64,000 nt of DNA. It comes from Chlorocebus sabaeus (taxonomy: Eukaryota > Chordata > Mammalia > Primates > Cercopithecidae). Below the pieces are notes generated by a model. The model did no database searches and was not told the origin of the DNA. It saw only the letters and a list, made by a program, of their open reading frames with translations. The stretch is taken from assembly GCF_047675955.1 (NCBI RefSeq), contig NC_132925.1, forward strand, positions 70,933,622-70,997,621. The letters are read 5' to 3'. Shown one piece after another: positions 11,601 through 22,910 of this stretch (the stretch's first letter is position 1; every line of letters begins with the position of its first letter). Both the position numbers and the translations under genes were made by a program.

Positions 11601-12244
11601 TGTGCAAATAAGACTTTCCTGCCCTATGCCATGATTTCCAGCCTCTGTGCTTTTAAATTTTTATTTAATGCTCAACAGCGCTTGCTCACCTTGCAAAACT
11701 CACTTCATTCTCTAGAGCTCTCTGCAGCATTCTTGCCTGTTCTGACGGTCCTCCTAGTTTGGCTTCTTTTATTATGAAAAACCTCGTTGTGACGTTAACC
11801 TTTGGCCTAGGTAACTGACAGTGTTGCTCTCTCTGTCTGAATCATGTTTGAACTGATGAAGTTTTACTTATTCCCTCTCCACATCCCTTAGGTTTTAAAC
11901 TGTCTGAGAGGAGGGATAGACACCTCTATTGTGTCTTCAATAGAATCCAAGATGGAGCCTTTTATAGAAGGGCAGAATATTCACAGATTTGACCTGAGAT
12001 ACCTTTTGGAAGGCCTCACACATAGGGAAAAGCTGTCCTTTCAAAGGTTGCATTTTCATTCTGATGAGTTATGCTGGAGACTAGGTTTATTAAAGAGTAA
12101 AGAAGCTGCTCAGTGAGCCTCTCCTTTTTATTCTCCCTATCCTGAAATGTGTTCATTAAGGTAAGGTTAATACTGGATAAATAAAAATACAATTCCGTGA
12201 CTGCACACACTCTAGTGAAGGCCTCAGAAAGCCACTAAAGTGTT
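11601..12244. other. mostly unassigned; possible L2 remnant at 11880-11960
   Basis: 'taaactgtctgagaggaggg' followed by 'cctctattgtgtcttcaata' resembles a decayed L2 tail. No other feature is supported. Confidence 0.35.
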
Positions 12245-12251
12245 ACTTTGC

Positions 12252-12765
12252 TTTTGTAATAGTGCTGTAATGAACATACACATGCATGTATCTTTATAAT
12301 AGAATAATTTATATTCCTTTGGGTATATACCCAGTAATGAGGTTGGAGTCAACCCAAATGCCCATCAATGATAGACTGGATAAAGAAAATGTAGTACATA
12401 TATATTATGGAATACTTTTCAGCCATAAGAAGGACTGAGATCATGTCCTTTGCAGGGATATGGCTGGAGCTGGAAGCCATCATCCCCAGCAAACTAACAC
12501 AGAAACAAAACCAGACGCTGCATGTTCTCACTTATAAGTGGGAGCTGAACAATGAGAAGAGATGGACACAAGGAGGAAACATCACATGCTAGGACCTGTC
12601 AGGCAGCAGCGGGGGGAGAGTCTGAAGAAAAATAGCTAATGCATGTTGGGCTTAATACTTAGGTGATGGGATGATCTGTGCAGCAAACCACCATGGCACA
12701 TGTTTATCTATGTAACCTGCATGTCCTGTACATGTACCCCAGAACTTAATAAAAATTTAAAAAAG
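12252..12765. mobile_element. 5'-inverted (twin-primed) L1PA 3' fragment
   Basis: 12252-12340 is antisense L1 ORF2 ('tttgggtatatacccagtaa'). From about 12341 the sequence is sense L1, starting at the adjoining L1 position ('caacccaaatgcccatcaat') through the ORF2 end and 3' UTR to an A-rich tail. The two pieces are neighbours in L1 coordinates but opposite in strand, as twin priming produces. Possible short duplication: actttgc at 12245-12251 and 12772-12778. Confidence 0.87.
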
Positions 12766-12839
12766 CATTAAACTTTGCACCCAAGAGGTAAGAGTTGACC
12801 AAGCAAGCATTGGACAGCGAGTTTAGAAATTAAAGATAA

Positions 12840-13020
12840 GAAAATCCTGTATGCCTAAAATGCCTGATTCATAGTAGGTGCTTAAAAGTAGCTGCTGTTA
12901 GAGTCTGGTAGCTAAAATGACTGAATCCTAGTTCTGCCGCTTGCTGCCTGCGTGACCTTGAATTCTAAAGTCAGAGCTTCAAAATTGTCATCTGTGAGCC
13001 TGAAGATATTTCCAAAAACA
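12840..13020 (+). repeat. L2/MIR fragments
   Basis: 'tgattcatagtaggtgctta' is an L2/MIR tail. 'atcctagttctgccgcttgc', 'gcgtgaccttg' and 'tcatctgtgagcctgaag' are a MIR core. Both are on +; two adjacent old SINE/LINE remnants are likely. Confidence 0.6.
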
Positions 13021-13059
13021 TTGCATTCTGTGTCACATAAAGCATAATTTCTGATATTT

Positions 13060-13557
13060 AGTGTGTGGTAGGCTCAATAATGGTCCTTTAAGGAGATGCA
13101 CATTTGAATCCTTGGAACCTATGAACATGTTTACCTTACATGGTGAAAAGGGCTTTGCAGATGTAACAAAGGATCTTGAGATGGGGAAATGATCCTGGAT
13201 TAAGTAAACGGACCCACTGTCATCACCAAGGTCCTTTTACATGAAAGGAGGAGGCAGGAGAGGTGGAATCAGAGTGGAGATATGATGATGGAAACAGAGT
13301 TCGGAGTGATGTACTTTTAAGATGGAACACAGGGCCACAAGCCAAGCAACATGGGCAGCCTGTTTCAGAAGCTGGGAAAGGCAAAGAAATAATTTTCCCT
13401 TAGGGCCTCCAGTAGGCATGCAGACCTGTGGACACCTTGAGGTTAGCCCAGTTAAACCCATTCTGGACTTGTGACATGCAGAACCATCATACATTTACAT
13501 CATTTTAAGCCACTAAATTTGTGGTAATTTGTTACAGCAGTAATAGAAAAAAATTAT
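13060..13557 (+). mobile_element. MLT1-type MaLR solo LTR
   Basis: Follows the MLT1 LTR end to end: 'aggagatgcacatttgaatc', 'gaacctatgaacatgtttac', 'gggctttgcagatgtaacaa', 'ggccacaagccaag', 'gacaccttgaggttagccca' and 'ttaagccactaaatttgtgg'. No internal sequence is attached, so this is a solo LTR. MaLRs are old non-autonomous retrovirus-like elements of the ERVL class. Confidence 0.88.
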
Positions 13558-13687
13558 AGGAAGTATTCACAAATGATCTATGTTGTTGTTGTTACTATTT
13601 TTTTTTTAATAACTTAGGGCAGTTATTTAGCCTCTCCAGCTTTCTGCTTCCTGCCTAGTACTTGGGCATGATCACTGTGGCATACCA

Positions 13688-14558
13688 CTGGAGTTCTTTC
13701 TCTGACTCATGGATCCCTTTAGCAGGGTGGTGAAGCTGATGGACCCTTCTCATAATTATGTTTATAAAATAAAATCAGAAATAGAACAAAGGAGACCAAT
13801 TATATTGAAATAAAATGATCAGATATTAAAAACAAGTATGATAGAGTAATATTTTTACTTTATTAACACATTTAAAAAGATCTTGTATATGTACCACATT
13901 TTCCTTATCCAGTCTATCATTGATGGGCATACTATGCAGCCATAAAAAGGAACGAGATAATGTCCTTTGCAGGGACATGGATGAAGCTGCATGTCCTCAC
14001 TTACAAGTGGGAGCTGAACAATGAGAACACATGGACACAGGGAGGGGAACAACATACACTGGGACCTGTTGGAGGGTGGGGTTTGGGGAGTGATAACATT
14101 AGGAAAATTAGCTAATACATATTGGCCTTAATACCTAGGTGATGGATTGATAGGTGTAGCAAACCACCAGGGCACATGTTTACATATATAACAAACCTGT
14201 ATGTCCTGCACATGTACCCCAGAATTAAAAATAAAAATTAAAGATCTTGCAGCAGGCCTCAAAACTACCATAATTTGAAGTAGTGGTGAGCATTCAGTGA
14301 CACTTCAACATATCTGCAATAACTGAGATATGAGATGAAGAAAGTATTCGGTTTCTTTTGATGACAAGTTTGCGGGTACTGCTACTACTACTGCATTTTA
14401 GTGCTTGTGTTCATCGTTGAAAGAAATGTTAGATTTTTGTTGGGGGTTAATGGAATAAAGATGTAATTTTTTATCTCATCCAAGTTCAGCACCCTATTTC
14501 CCCAAATTCTGTCTGTCGACCCCTTAAGGGGTCCTGAAACCTCAGGTTTGAATCCCGG
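13688..14558 (+). mobile_element. hAT-like DNA transposon fossil, split by an L1
   Basis: Left part 13688-13885 ('actcatggatccctttagca', 'aggagaccaattatattgaa') and right part 14240-14558 ('caaaactaccataatttgaa', 'gtactgctactactactgca', 'gaccccttaaggggtcctga') belong to one non-autonomous element I recognise (MER102-like, name provisional). The break is exactly the L1 at 13886-14239. Confidence 0.7.
13886..14239. mobile_element. 5'-inverted (twin-primed) L1PA 3' fragment
   Basis: 13886-13930 is antisense L1 ORF2 ('tatccagtctatcattgatg') and 13931-14239 is sense ('actatgcagccataaaaagg') to the tail. Exact 10-bp target duplication aaagatcttg at 13876-13885 and 14240-14249. The sense part lacks about 60 bp between 'gatgaagctg' and 'catgtcctcac', an internal deletion against other L1PA copies. 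Confidence 0.9.
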
Positions 14559-14914
14559 GCAGGGACATTGTGAAAAGACCACTAGAAATCATGGTGAAAC
14601 CTCAAGATCTTGATACTTATATTAAGAGTCAGTGTTGGTATTCTATAAATCATTAGGGGTTGAAGGGGTAATAGGACTGTTAGGAAGAGGAATGACTGCT
14701 CCTAGGCATTTGGGAAATGCCAAAGCCATTCTTGTAAACCCAACTGAGTTTATTTGGGCCTCATAGTTTGGAATGTTATTTGTAAAGCAGACTTACCAGG
14801 AGAGAGAAGTTAGCAAATGAACAGTTTTAGAGTAGAATTGAGAGTGGTGAAGGTAAAATTCCATCTTGGAAAAGCATTAACACAGTGAAAGAAATGTCAT
14901 GATAAGAATTTGAG
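14559..14914. other. unassigned non-coding DNA
   Basis: No repeat or gene signal recognised between the hAT fossil and the next Alu. Confidence 0.45.
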
Positions 14915-15214
14915 CAGCCAGGTGCAGTGGCTCATGCCTACAATCCCGGTACTTTGGGAGGCTGAGGCAGGCGGATGGCTTGAGTTCAGGAGTTGGAAAC
15001 CAGCCTCCCTGAAATATGGTGAAACTCCATCTCTACAAAAGACAAAAATGAACTGGGCATGGTGGCACTCATCAGTGGTCCGAGCTACTCGGGAGGCTGA
15101 GGTGGGAGGATCGCTTGAGCCCAGGGAGGTCAAGGCTGCAGTGAGCTATGATTGCACCCCTGCACTCTAGCCTGGGTGACAAAGTGTCACTTTGTCTCAG
15201 AAAGAAAAGAAAAA
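14915..15214 (+). mobile_element. AluJ, full length
   Basis: Both arms present ('gccaggtgcagtggctcatg' and 'ggtgggaggatcgcttgagc'), the gagctatgattgcaccc right-arm form, many substitutions and a mixed A/G tail. This is the oldest Alu class. Confidence 0.88.
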
Positions 15215-16520
15215 GTATTTTAGCAACGTTGCCTCTTGGAGGTAATTTTGGATAAAAAAGAGTGGGTAAGACAAATTTCTTGTCCAGGAGTGAATAAGAA
15301 AAAAGGCCAAGTATATTGTGCTGGCCCTTGTCACTCAGCAGGACACACAACTGAGCTTCAGTCAGAGTTCATAGTAGAGTAGCTTATTGGAGAGCATATC
15401 AAATAGCTCATTTGGTGAAAGTTTTAGGTTTATATCTGGCTTATGGCATTGCACATAGTAGGCATCCAAATGCTCGTTAAATTGTTTTGACTCAATAACA
15501 TTTTATATCCCATTCACTGTTTGGGTTACTTTTTTTTTTTTTAAAAAGTCAATATTTGTTTTCACTGGATAATTTAGAAAGGCAGCTATGGCAGCCACAA
15601 GTAAACAAGTAGCTTTTCAAAGCTGTCCACACCTGCCATATAAAAAGAGCAAGCATAATACATTTTTATTTTGTTAACATGAGGCTCCATAGGATTGCAA
15701 AATTGATACCAGTGGAGATTTTCTACAGGCGGTTTCCATTGCAGAATTACTGGAGAAGCATTGGCAAATACGTTTTTAAGTGATGGATTTGGCAGCACAG
15801 TCTTTAAATAGAAGACAGAGAGCTGTTAGGTACTTACCGTGGTTTAAATACGTCAATATTTTCTTATTTTTCTTTGAATAAAAAGTAACGTAAGGGTAAA
15901 ACACCTGAAAGAAGTGCAGTAATTGGGAATGCGCCCTTCAGGCTTCACTCTTTATGGCAAGGTTGAAAATTCAGGGTAGCAGTCGTGTTTATTGCCAAGG
16001 TAGTGCCTTGAAGAACTCATATAATTCACAAAGCGTATCATTCAGGACTTGTTTTCTCTTAAAAAAGCAGGGAGGTTGTCTTCATAGTTTATAAATCTAC
16101 AGCCATCATATCTTATTGTTGTTTTGATGCTGTGTTTGTATCTTAGGATTATCTCTAATAGCTGTGAGTCTGCACTTAAATTAACAGCATGGTATATTTT
16201 GGCAGTGGTTCAAAAGTTATTGATTTTTGGTTATGTTTTTCAGCATCACTGAATGTATGGATGACATTATTATAGAATTTGTAAAATATTTTAACCTGGG
16301 AGTACTGGCTGTTAAAAGAAACAGCACAATAGTGATTAAAATGATTTACAGACTCCATTTCCATACTACTAAGTCCGTGGGTCTTTGTACACTACATCAT
16401 TTGGTACCATGTGGTACAGCATAAACACAGTTTGTAATTCCTTTGGTTTACCAATTTTGAAATCTTTGCATTTTTAAAAATTATGGCATATTTACATTTT
16501 AAAAATTTTGTGCATAACGT
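15215..16520. other. repeat-poor island
   Basis: Apart from an L2/MIR-like tail near 15440-15495 ('gcacatagtaggcatccaaa') and a 15-base T tract near 15529, I see no repeats in about 1.3 kb. No open frame resembles a protein. AT-rich with few CpG. Confidence 0.5.
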
Positions 16521-16707
16521 GAGACTTTAATAATTTGTTTAATTGATAAGTAAAAGTCATATGTATTTATGGTGTACAGATGATGTTTTGATGTAGCTGT
16601 ACATTGTGGAGTGGCTAAAACAAGCTATGTAACATAGGTATTCCCTCACATACTTACCATTTTTTTTTGTGATGAGAACACTTAACGTCTATTCTCTTAG
16701 CAATTTT

Positions 16708-16988
16708 CCTTTTCTTTTTTTGAAACAGGGTCTTGTTCTATTGCCCAGGTTGGAGTACAGTGGTGCTGTCATGGCTCACTGAAGCCTTGACCTCCTGGGT
16801 TCAAGTAATCCTCCCAAGTAGATGGAATTATAGGCACATGCCATCATGCCCAGCTAATTTTTAATTTTTTTTGGTACGATGAGGTTTCACTGTGTTATTC
16901 AGGCTGCTCTCAAACTCCTGATCTCAAATTCCCCTGCCTCAACCTCCCTAAGTGCTGAGATTGCAGGCGTGAGCTACCATGCCCAGCC
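16708..16988 (-). mobile_element. AluJ-like, inserted in the L1
   Basis: Reverse Alu starting with a mixed T/C tail and ending 'ctaccatgcccagcc'. Target duplication tagcaatttt at 16698-16707 and 16989-16998, exact, 10 bp. Both copies belong to the interrupted L1 sequence. Confidence 0.9.
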
Positions 16989-18093
16989 TAGCAATTTTCA
17001 AGTCTGTAATATATCATTATTAACTGTAACCACCATGGTGCGCAGTAGATCTCTTGAACTTATTCTCCCTGAAATTTTATGTCATTTGACAAATATCTTA
17101 TCCCTCAAACTCTAGCAAGCTCCATTTTACGCTCTGTTTCTGAGTTCAACATTTTTAGATTCCACAAATAAATGAGGTCATACAATATTTGTCTTTTTGT
17201 GCCTGGCTTATTTCACTTAACATAATGTCCTCCAGATTCATCTGTGTTGTTTCAAATGACATGATTTTCTTCTTTTGTAAGGCTGAATAGTATTGCATTG
17301 TGTATGTATGCCACATTTTCTTTATTCCTTCATTCATTTATGTACACTTAGGTTGATTTCATATCTTGGCTATTGTGAATAGTGTTGCAATGAATATGGG
17401 AGTACAGGTATCTCTTTGACATGCTGATTTCATATTCTTTGGATGTATATCTGGTAGTGGGATGGCTAAATCATGGTAGTTCTATTTTTAATTTTGTCAA
17501 AGGAATGTCATACTATTTTCCATAATGGCTTTATTAATTTACATCCCCACCAACAGTGTGCAAGGATTCCCTTTTCTCCACATCCTCACCAACACTTAGC
17601 TTTTGTCTTTTTGATAATAGCCGTCCTAACTGGTATGAAGAGATGTCTCATTGTGGCTTTAATTTACATTTCTGTGATGATTAATGATGGTGAGAATGAC
17701 TTGTCAGTCATTTACATGAGAAATATCTATTCAGGTCCTTTGCCCATTAAAAAAAATCAGGCTTATAGGTTTTCTTACTATTGAGTTGTTTGAGTTCTTT
17801 ATGTATTTTGGATATTAGCTCCCTGTCAGGTTCATGGTTTGCAAATACAATCCATTAGTTGTCTCTTCCCTCAGCACAATAGAGGCCATAGATGACAAAT
17901 ACCCAAACTCAATGGTGAGAAGTTGAAAGCTTTTCCTCTAATCTTAGGAACAAGATAAGGAGGCCCACACTTACTGCTTTCAGTCAACATAATACTGGAA
18001 TAATACTGGAGTTGTAGACAGAGCAGTTAGACAAGACAAAGAAACACAGGCATCCTTGTTTTATTGCACTTTGCTTTGTTGTGCTTTGCAGAT

Positions 18094-18394
18094 TTTTTTT
18101 TTTTTTTAATTAAAGACAGGGTCTCACTCTGTCACCCAGGCTGGGGTACAGTAGTACAATTTCAGCTCACTACAACCTCTGCTTCCCAGGCTTAAGTGGT
18201 TTTCCCACCTCAGCCTTCAGATAGCTGGGACTGCAGGTTTTTGTCACTATGCTCAGCTGATTTTTGCATTTTTTGTAGAGATGAGGTTTCACCATGTTGC
18301 CCAGACTGGTCTTGAGCTCCTGAGCTTGAGTGATCCACCTGCCTCGGCCTCCCAAAATGCTGGGATTATAGGCATGAGCCACCGCACCCATCCT
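18094..18394 (-). mobile_element. Alu (J/S type) inside Tigger1
   Basis: Poly-T of about 15, then a full reversed dimer ending 'ccaccgcacccatcct'. It interrupts the Tigger1 left end between 'ctttgcagat' and 'agatattgcaattttt'; a short agat duplication is visible at 18090-18093 and 18395-18398. Confidence 0.88.
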
Positions 18395-18774
18395 AGATAT
18401 TGCAATTTTTACAAATTAAAGTTTTGTGGCAACCCTATGTCCAGCAAGTCTATCAGTGCCATTTTTCCAGCAGCATGTGCTTATTTCATGTATCTATGTC
18501 CCATTTGGGTAATTCTCATACTATTTCTAACTTTTCATTATTATGATTATTATGATTATCTGTTATGGTGATCTGTGATCAGTGATCTTTGACATTACTA
18601 TTGTAATTGTTTTGGGGTACACCATGAGAGAGATGGTGAACTTAATTGATAAGTATTGTGTGTATTCTGACTACTCCACCGACCAGCCATTGTCCCATCT
18701 CTCTCACCCTCCTTAGGCCTTCCTATTCCCTGAGACACAATAATATTAGAATTAGGCCAATTGATAACCCTACA

Positions 18775-20492
18775 TTGGTTCCTAAGTGTTCAAGTGAAAG
18801 GAAGAGTTACATGTGTCTCCTTTTGAATCAAAAGCTACAGAGGATTAAGCTTAGTGAGGAAGGTGTATTGAAATATGCTGGGATATGCTGAAAGCTAGGA
18901 CTTTTGCACCAAACAGTTAGTGAAGTTGTAGATGCAAGGGAAAAATTCATGAAGGAAATTAACGGTGCCATACCAGTGAACATATGAACGATTTTTTTTG
19001 AAGCAAAACAGCCTTATTGAAGATATGGAGAAAGTTTAATCTGGATAGATCAAACCAGCCTCAACACTCTTGTAACACACCTAATCCAAAGCAAACCCCT
19101 AACTCTCTTAAGTTCTGTGAAGGCTGAAGGGAGGTGAGGAAGCTCCGGAAGAGAAGTTGGAAGGTAGCAGAGGTTTGAGGATTAAGGAAAGAAGTCATTT
19201 CCATAACATGAAAACTGCAGGATGAAGTAGCAAGTGCTGATATAGAAGCTGCAGAAAGTTATCCAGAAGATCTAGCTATGATCATTGATGAAAGTGGCTA
19301 TACTACACAATAGATTTTCAAGGGAGACAAAGCAGATTTCTACTGGAAGAAAATGCCATCTAGGACTTTCCTAGCTAGAAAGTAGCCAATGCCAGGCTCC
19401 AAAGCTTCAAAGAACAGGCTGACTGTCTTGTTAGAGGCAAATGTAGCTGGTGACTTTAAGTTGAACCCAGTGCTTGAATACAACCCTGAAAATCCTCAGA
19501 ATTATGCTAAATCTACTCTGCCTATGAGTAGAGCCAGGATGACAGCACATATATTTATAGTATGGTTTTCTGAGTATTTTAAGCCCATTGTTGAAAACTA
19601 CTGCCCAGAAAAAAAAAGAGATTCCTTTTCAAATATTACTACTCATTGACAGTGCACCTGGTCACCCAACAGGCCTGAGGGAGATGCACAAGGAGATTTA
19701 ATGTTGTTTTCATGCCTGCTAACACAACAACCATTCTGCAGCCCATGGACCAAGGAATAATTTCAACTTACAAGTCTTATTACTTAAGAAATACATTTCA
19801 TAGCATTATAGCTGCTTTATATAGTTATTTTCTCTGATGGATCTAGGCAAAGGAAATTGAAAACCTTCTGGAAATGACTCACCATTCTAGATACCACTAG
19901 GATTTATGGGAGGAGGTCAAAACATCAACATTAACAGGAGTTTTCAGGAAGTTGTTTCCAGCTCTCATGGATGACTATGAGGAATTTGAGACTTCAGTGG
20001 AGGAAGTAACTGCCGATGTGGTAGAAAGAGCAAGAGAATTAGAAGTTGAGTTTGAAGATGTTACTGAATTTCTGTAATCTTATGATAAAACTAGTGAATG
20101 AGGGGTTGCTTCTTATGAATGAACAAAGAAAGTAGTTTCCTGAGATGGAATTTTGTGAAGATTCTGTGGACATTGTTGAAATGACAATAAAGGATTTAGC
20201 ATATTACATAAATTTATTTGATAAAACGCAGAGTTTGAGAGAATTGACTTCAGTTTTGAAAGAAGTTCTGTGGATGTCTTCAAACAGCATCACATGCTAC
20301 AGAGAAATCTTTCATGAAAGAAAGAGTTAATTGATGCATCAAAACTCATTATTGTCTTATTTTAAGAAATTGCCACAGCCACCCCAGCCTTTGGCAACCA
20401 CAACTTTGATTAGTCAGCAACCACCAATATCAAGGCAAGACCTTCCACCAGCATAAAGATTATGACATACTGAAGATTCAGATGATTGTTAG
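18775..20492 (+). pseudogene. Tigger1 transposase remnant
   Basis: In intact Tigger elements this DDE transposase (pogo/CENP-B-like, N-terminal helix-turn-helix DNA binding, C-terminal catalytic core) cuts and pastes at TA. Here the start ATG is TTG (18775-18777) and the natural stop is at 20490-20492. In-frame stops occur near 19310 and 19384 among others. Recognisable pieces are open at 19389-19649 (core region, MPGSKASKNRLTVL) and 20145-20330 (C-terminus, ending CYREIFHERKS). The second catalytic-Asp neighbourhood is visible at about 19647-19670 and the third near 19745. Confidence 0.88.
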
Positions 20493-21730
20493 CATTTTTT
20501 AGCAGTAGTATATTTTTCAATTAAGTTTTTTAGACATAAAGTTATTGAATAGACTAGAGTATAAACATAACTTTTATATGCACTGGGAAATAAAAATTGT
20601 GTGACTTGCTTTCTTGCTACATTTGCTGTATTCTGGTGGTCTGAAACTGAACTTGTAATATCTCAGAGATATGCCTGTAAAAGGTACCCAAGTCAGAAAG
20701 GAAGAAGTTAAATGGTCTCTGTTGGCAGATCACATGATGTTATATGTGAAAAATCCTGAGGATTCCATAAAAACTATTAGAACTAATAATGAATTCAGTA
20801 AAGTTGCATAATAGAAATCAACATACAAAAATCAGCATTTCTGTACAGTAGCAACACATCTGAAAAGAAATCAAGCAAACAATCCCATTTATAGTAGCTA
20901 CAAAAATATGTAAGAATAAATTTACTCAAGTACATAAAAGATTTTTAAACTGGAAACTACAAGACACTGATCAAATAATTTGAAGAAGTGGCAAATAAAT
21001 GGAAAGATATCCCATGCTCATGGATTGGAAGAATTACTATTTTTTGAATGTCCACATTACCCAAAACAATGTACAGATTCCATGCATTCCTTATCAAAAT
21101 TCCAATTACATTTTTTATAGAGATAGAAAAAAAAAATTCTAAAATTCATGTGGAACCACAAAAGACCCTGAATAGTCAAAGCAATCTTGAACCAAAAAAA
21201 ACAAAGCCAGAGGCATCATGATTAGAAAACCTGTTACCTGATTTGAGAATCTGCTACAAACAAGTAATTAAACAACCTGGTACTGGCATAAAAACAGATA
21301 CATAGACCAAGGAAACAGAATAAAGTGCCCAGAAATAAATCCACATATTTACTGACCATTGAGTTTTGACAAAGGTGCCAAAAACACAATGCCAACACAG
21401 TGAGGAAAGGGCAATCTCTCAATAAATGGTGCTGGGAGAACTGGATATCCACATGCAGAAGGATGAAATTAGATTCTCATCTCACACTATGTACAAAAAT
21501 CAACTCAAAATGGAGTTAAACATAAGACTATGAAACCATAAAACTGCTAGAAGGAAAAACAGGGAAAAGCTTTATGACATTGGTCTGGGCAATGATTTTT
21601 TTTGGCTATGACCCCAAAGTACTGTCAACAAAAGCAAAAATAAGAAAAGGAGATTACATCAAACTAGAGAACTTCTGCACACCAACAACAAAAAATCAAC
21701 ATAGTGGAGACATTGATAATATTTTAGATT

Positions 21731-22139
21731 TCACTATTTAAAATTTGCATATTTCAAAACTAAAAATCGCAAGCAAATCATATTGGCAGCAAATTATATT
21801 TCTAGACAAATAACTATTCCCATACTGTTATAGTGAACTTTAAATTAATGTTCAAGTTATTTTGTTATACTGGAATTCCATTGCATTGGTAAACCAAATT
21901 TAAAAACTGGTAGCTTCAATGAAACATTTATTTTTATTCATTCTGTGCTTTCAAGTGTTTTGATCTGTACTTTAAGATGTGTAAGCTCACTTCTGTCATC
22001 ATATTTGAGTAGAATACCTGTAAATGGATTGTTGCTAACCATGAAACTTGCACTGTGTTCTAGGGTATAAGGGCATATGGAAGCAATTGTTAACTATGAA
22101 GTTGATTTGATTATTATAGATTTCAATTTTGTTTGAAAA
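21731..22139. other. unassigned AT-rich DNA
   Basis: No repeat, frame or signal recognised. Confidence 0.45.
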
Positions 22140-22480
22140 TATTTGTAGCTCCTCCCTTCTCTGCCTCATTGACATGTTTCATCATATGAGTTGCTTTAAC
22201 CAATGAAATCTGAGTGGAAGTAACATGTTTACCTCCTGGACAAAAGTGTAAAGTTAGTGGGGGTTTCTATGTTCTTTTCCTACTATCATGATAAGCAGCA
22301 ATATTCCAGGTAAAGCCTACTCCCTTAATTTGTATACCAGAATGAAGATGACATGGAACCAGAAGCATGGCTGCTTTTCAGTAGACATTTGACATTAAGT
22401 CAGAAGTAAACCTTTGTTGTGAGCCACTGATATTTTGGGCTTTTTTGTTATTGCAGTGTAACTTAACCTATTCTGACTGC
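22140..22480 (+). mobile_element. old MaLR/ERVL-type LTR (MLT1-like)
   Basis: 'aaccaatgaaatctgagtgg', 'agcagcaatattccaggtaa', 'agtaaacctttgttgtgagc' and 'gcagtgtaacttaacctatt' follow an old LTR of the MLT1 group. The AATAAA-equivalent is degraded (agtaaacc). Confidence 0.6.
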
Positions 22481-22499
22481 TATGCCACACTTAATTGTT

Positions 22500-22910
22500 A
22501 TCTCTAGGTTTTTAGAGGAAGAAATGCTCACTAAGGGTGTGTGCATGTGGATATTGAATTGAATCATAAACGAAAGTCTAGAGTTTAGAGTATTAGAGAT
22601 GAGAATGGAATTTGTCATGGGGAAATCAGAGAAGTCAAAGGTATGAAGATAGAATTTGGGACTGCTCATGACCTATTAGGAAAAAAAGTAGGCTATGGTG
22701 GCTCATTCAGAGGGTTTAAGAAGGCAGTAAATTATTTTGTTAAGGTAGGTGGGTTCTAGATTATCAACACTTGAAGATAATTTGAAAATTTGGAAAGCTT
22801 TTACATAGGATGAAGACATTAGTACTGCTTTGTTTCAGGACAACTGTTATGATAGAATGATGTATTAGAGAGGTGATGAGACAGGAAACAAAGGATGCTT
22901 TCCAATTGCT
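22500..22910 (+). repeat. possible copy of the ancient LINE-like repeat of 2590-3480
   Basis: The order of 'gtctagagtttagagtatta', 'aatttgtcatggggaaatca', 'ggatgaagacattagtactg' and 'tgatgagacaggaaac' resembles the downstream part of that repeat. Weak; needs alignment. Confidence 0.35.

Larger units (their letters stand above)
18047..20677 (+). mobile_element. Tigger1 DNA transposon, nearly complete
   Basis: Starts 'caggcatccttgttttattg' and ends 'tctcagagatatgcctg', the Tigger1 terminal inverted repeats. The span minus its Alu is about 2.33 kb, close to full Tigger1 (about 2.4 kb). TA follows at 20678-20679; the left TA is now CA. The flanking L1 reads continuously across the insertion ('...aagaaa' / 'aaaaggtaccc...'). 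It encodes a decayed pogo-family transposase. Confidence 0.93.
16535..21716 (-). mobile_element. 5'-inverted L1MA/L1PB-type element carrying nested insertions
   Basis: 16535-17871 (minus the Alu at 16708-16988) is antisense L1: 3' UTR then ORF2 C-terminus ('gcataatgtcctccagattc'-like; 'atgtatatctggtagtggga'). From about 17873 the strand flips: sense ORF2 reverse-transcriptase sequence at 17873-18046, interrupted by Tigger1 and resuming at 20680-21716. The sense part ends ('cttctgcacaccaac') about where the antisense part begins in L1 coordinates, so this is one insertion with a 5' inversion. Candidate duplication: 16521-16534 and 21717-21730, 12 of 14 identical (gagacWttRataat). Confidence 0.82.
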
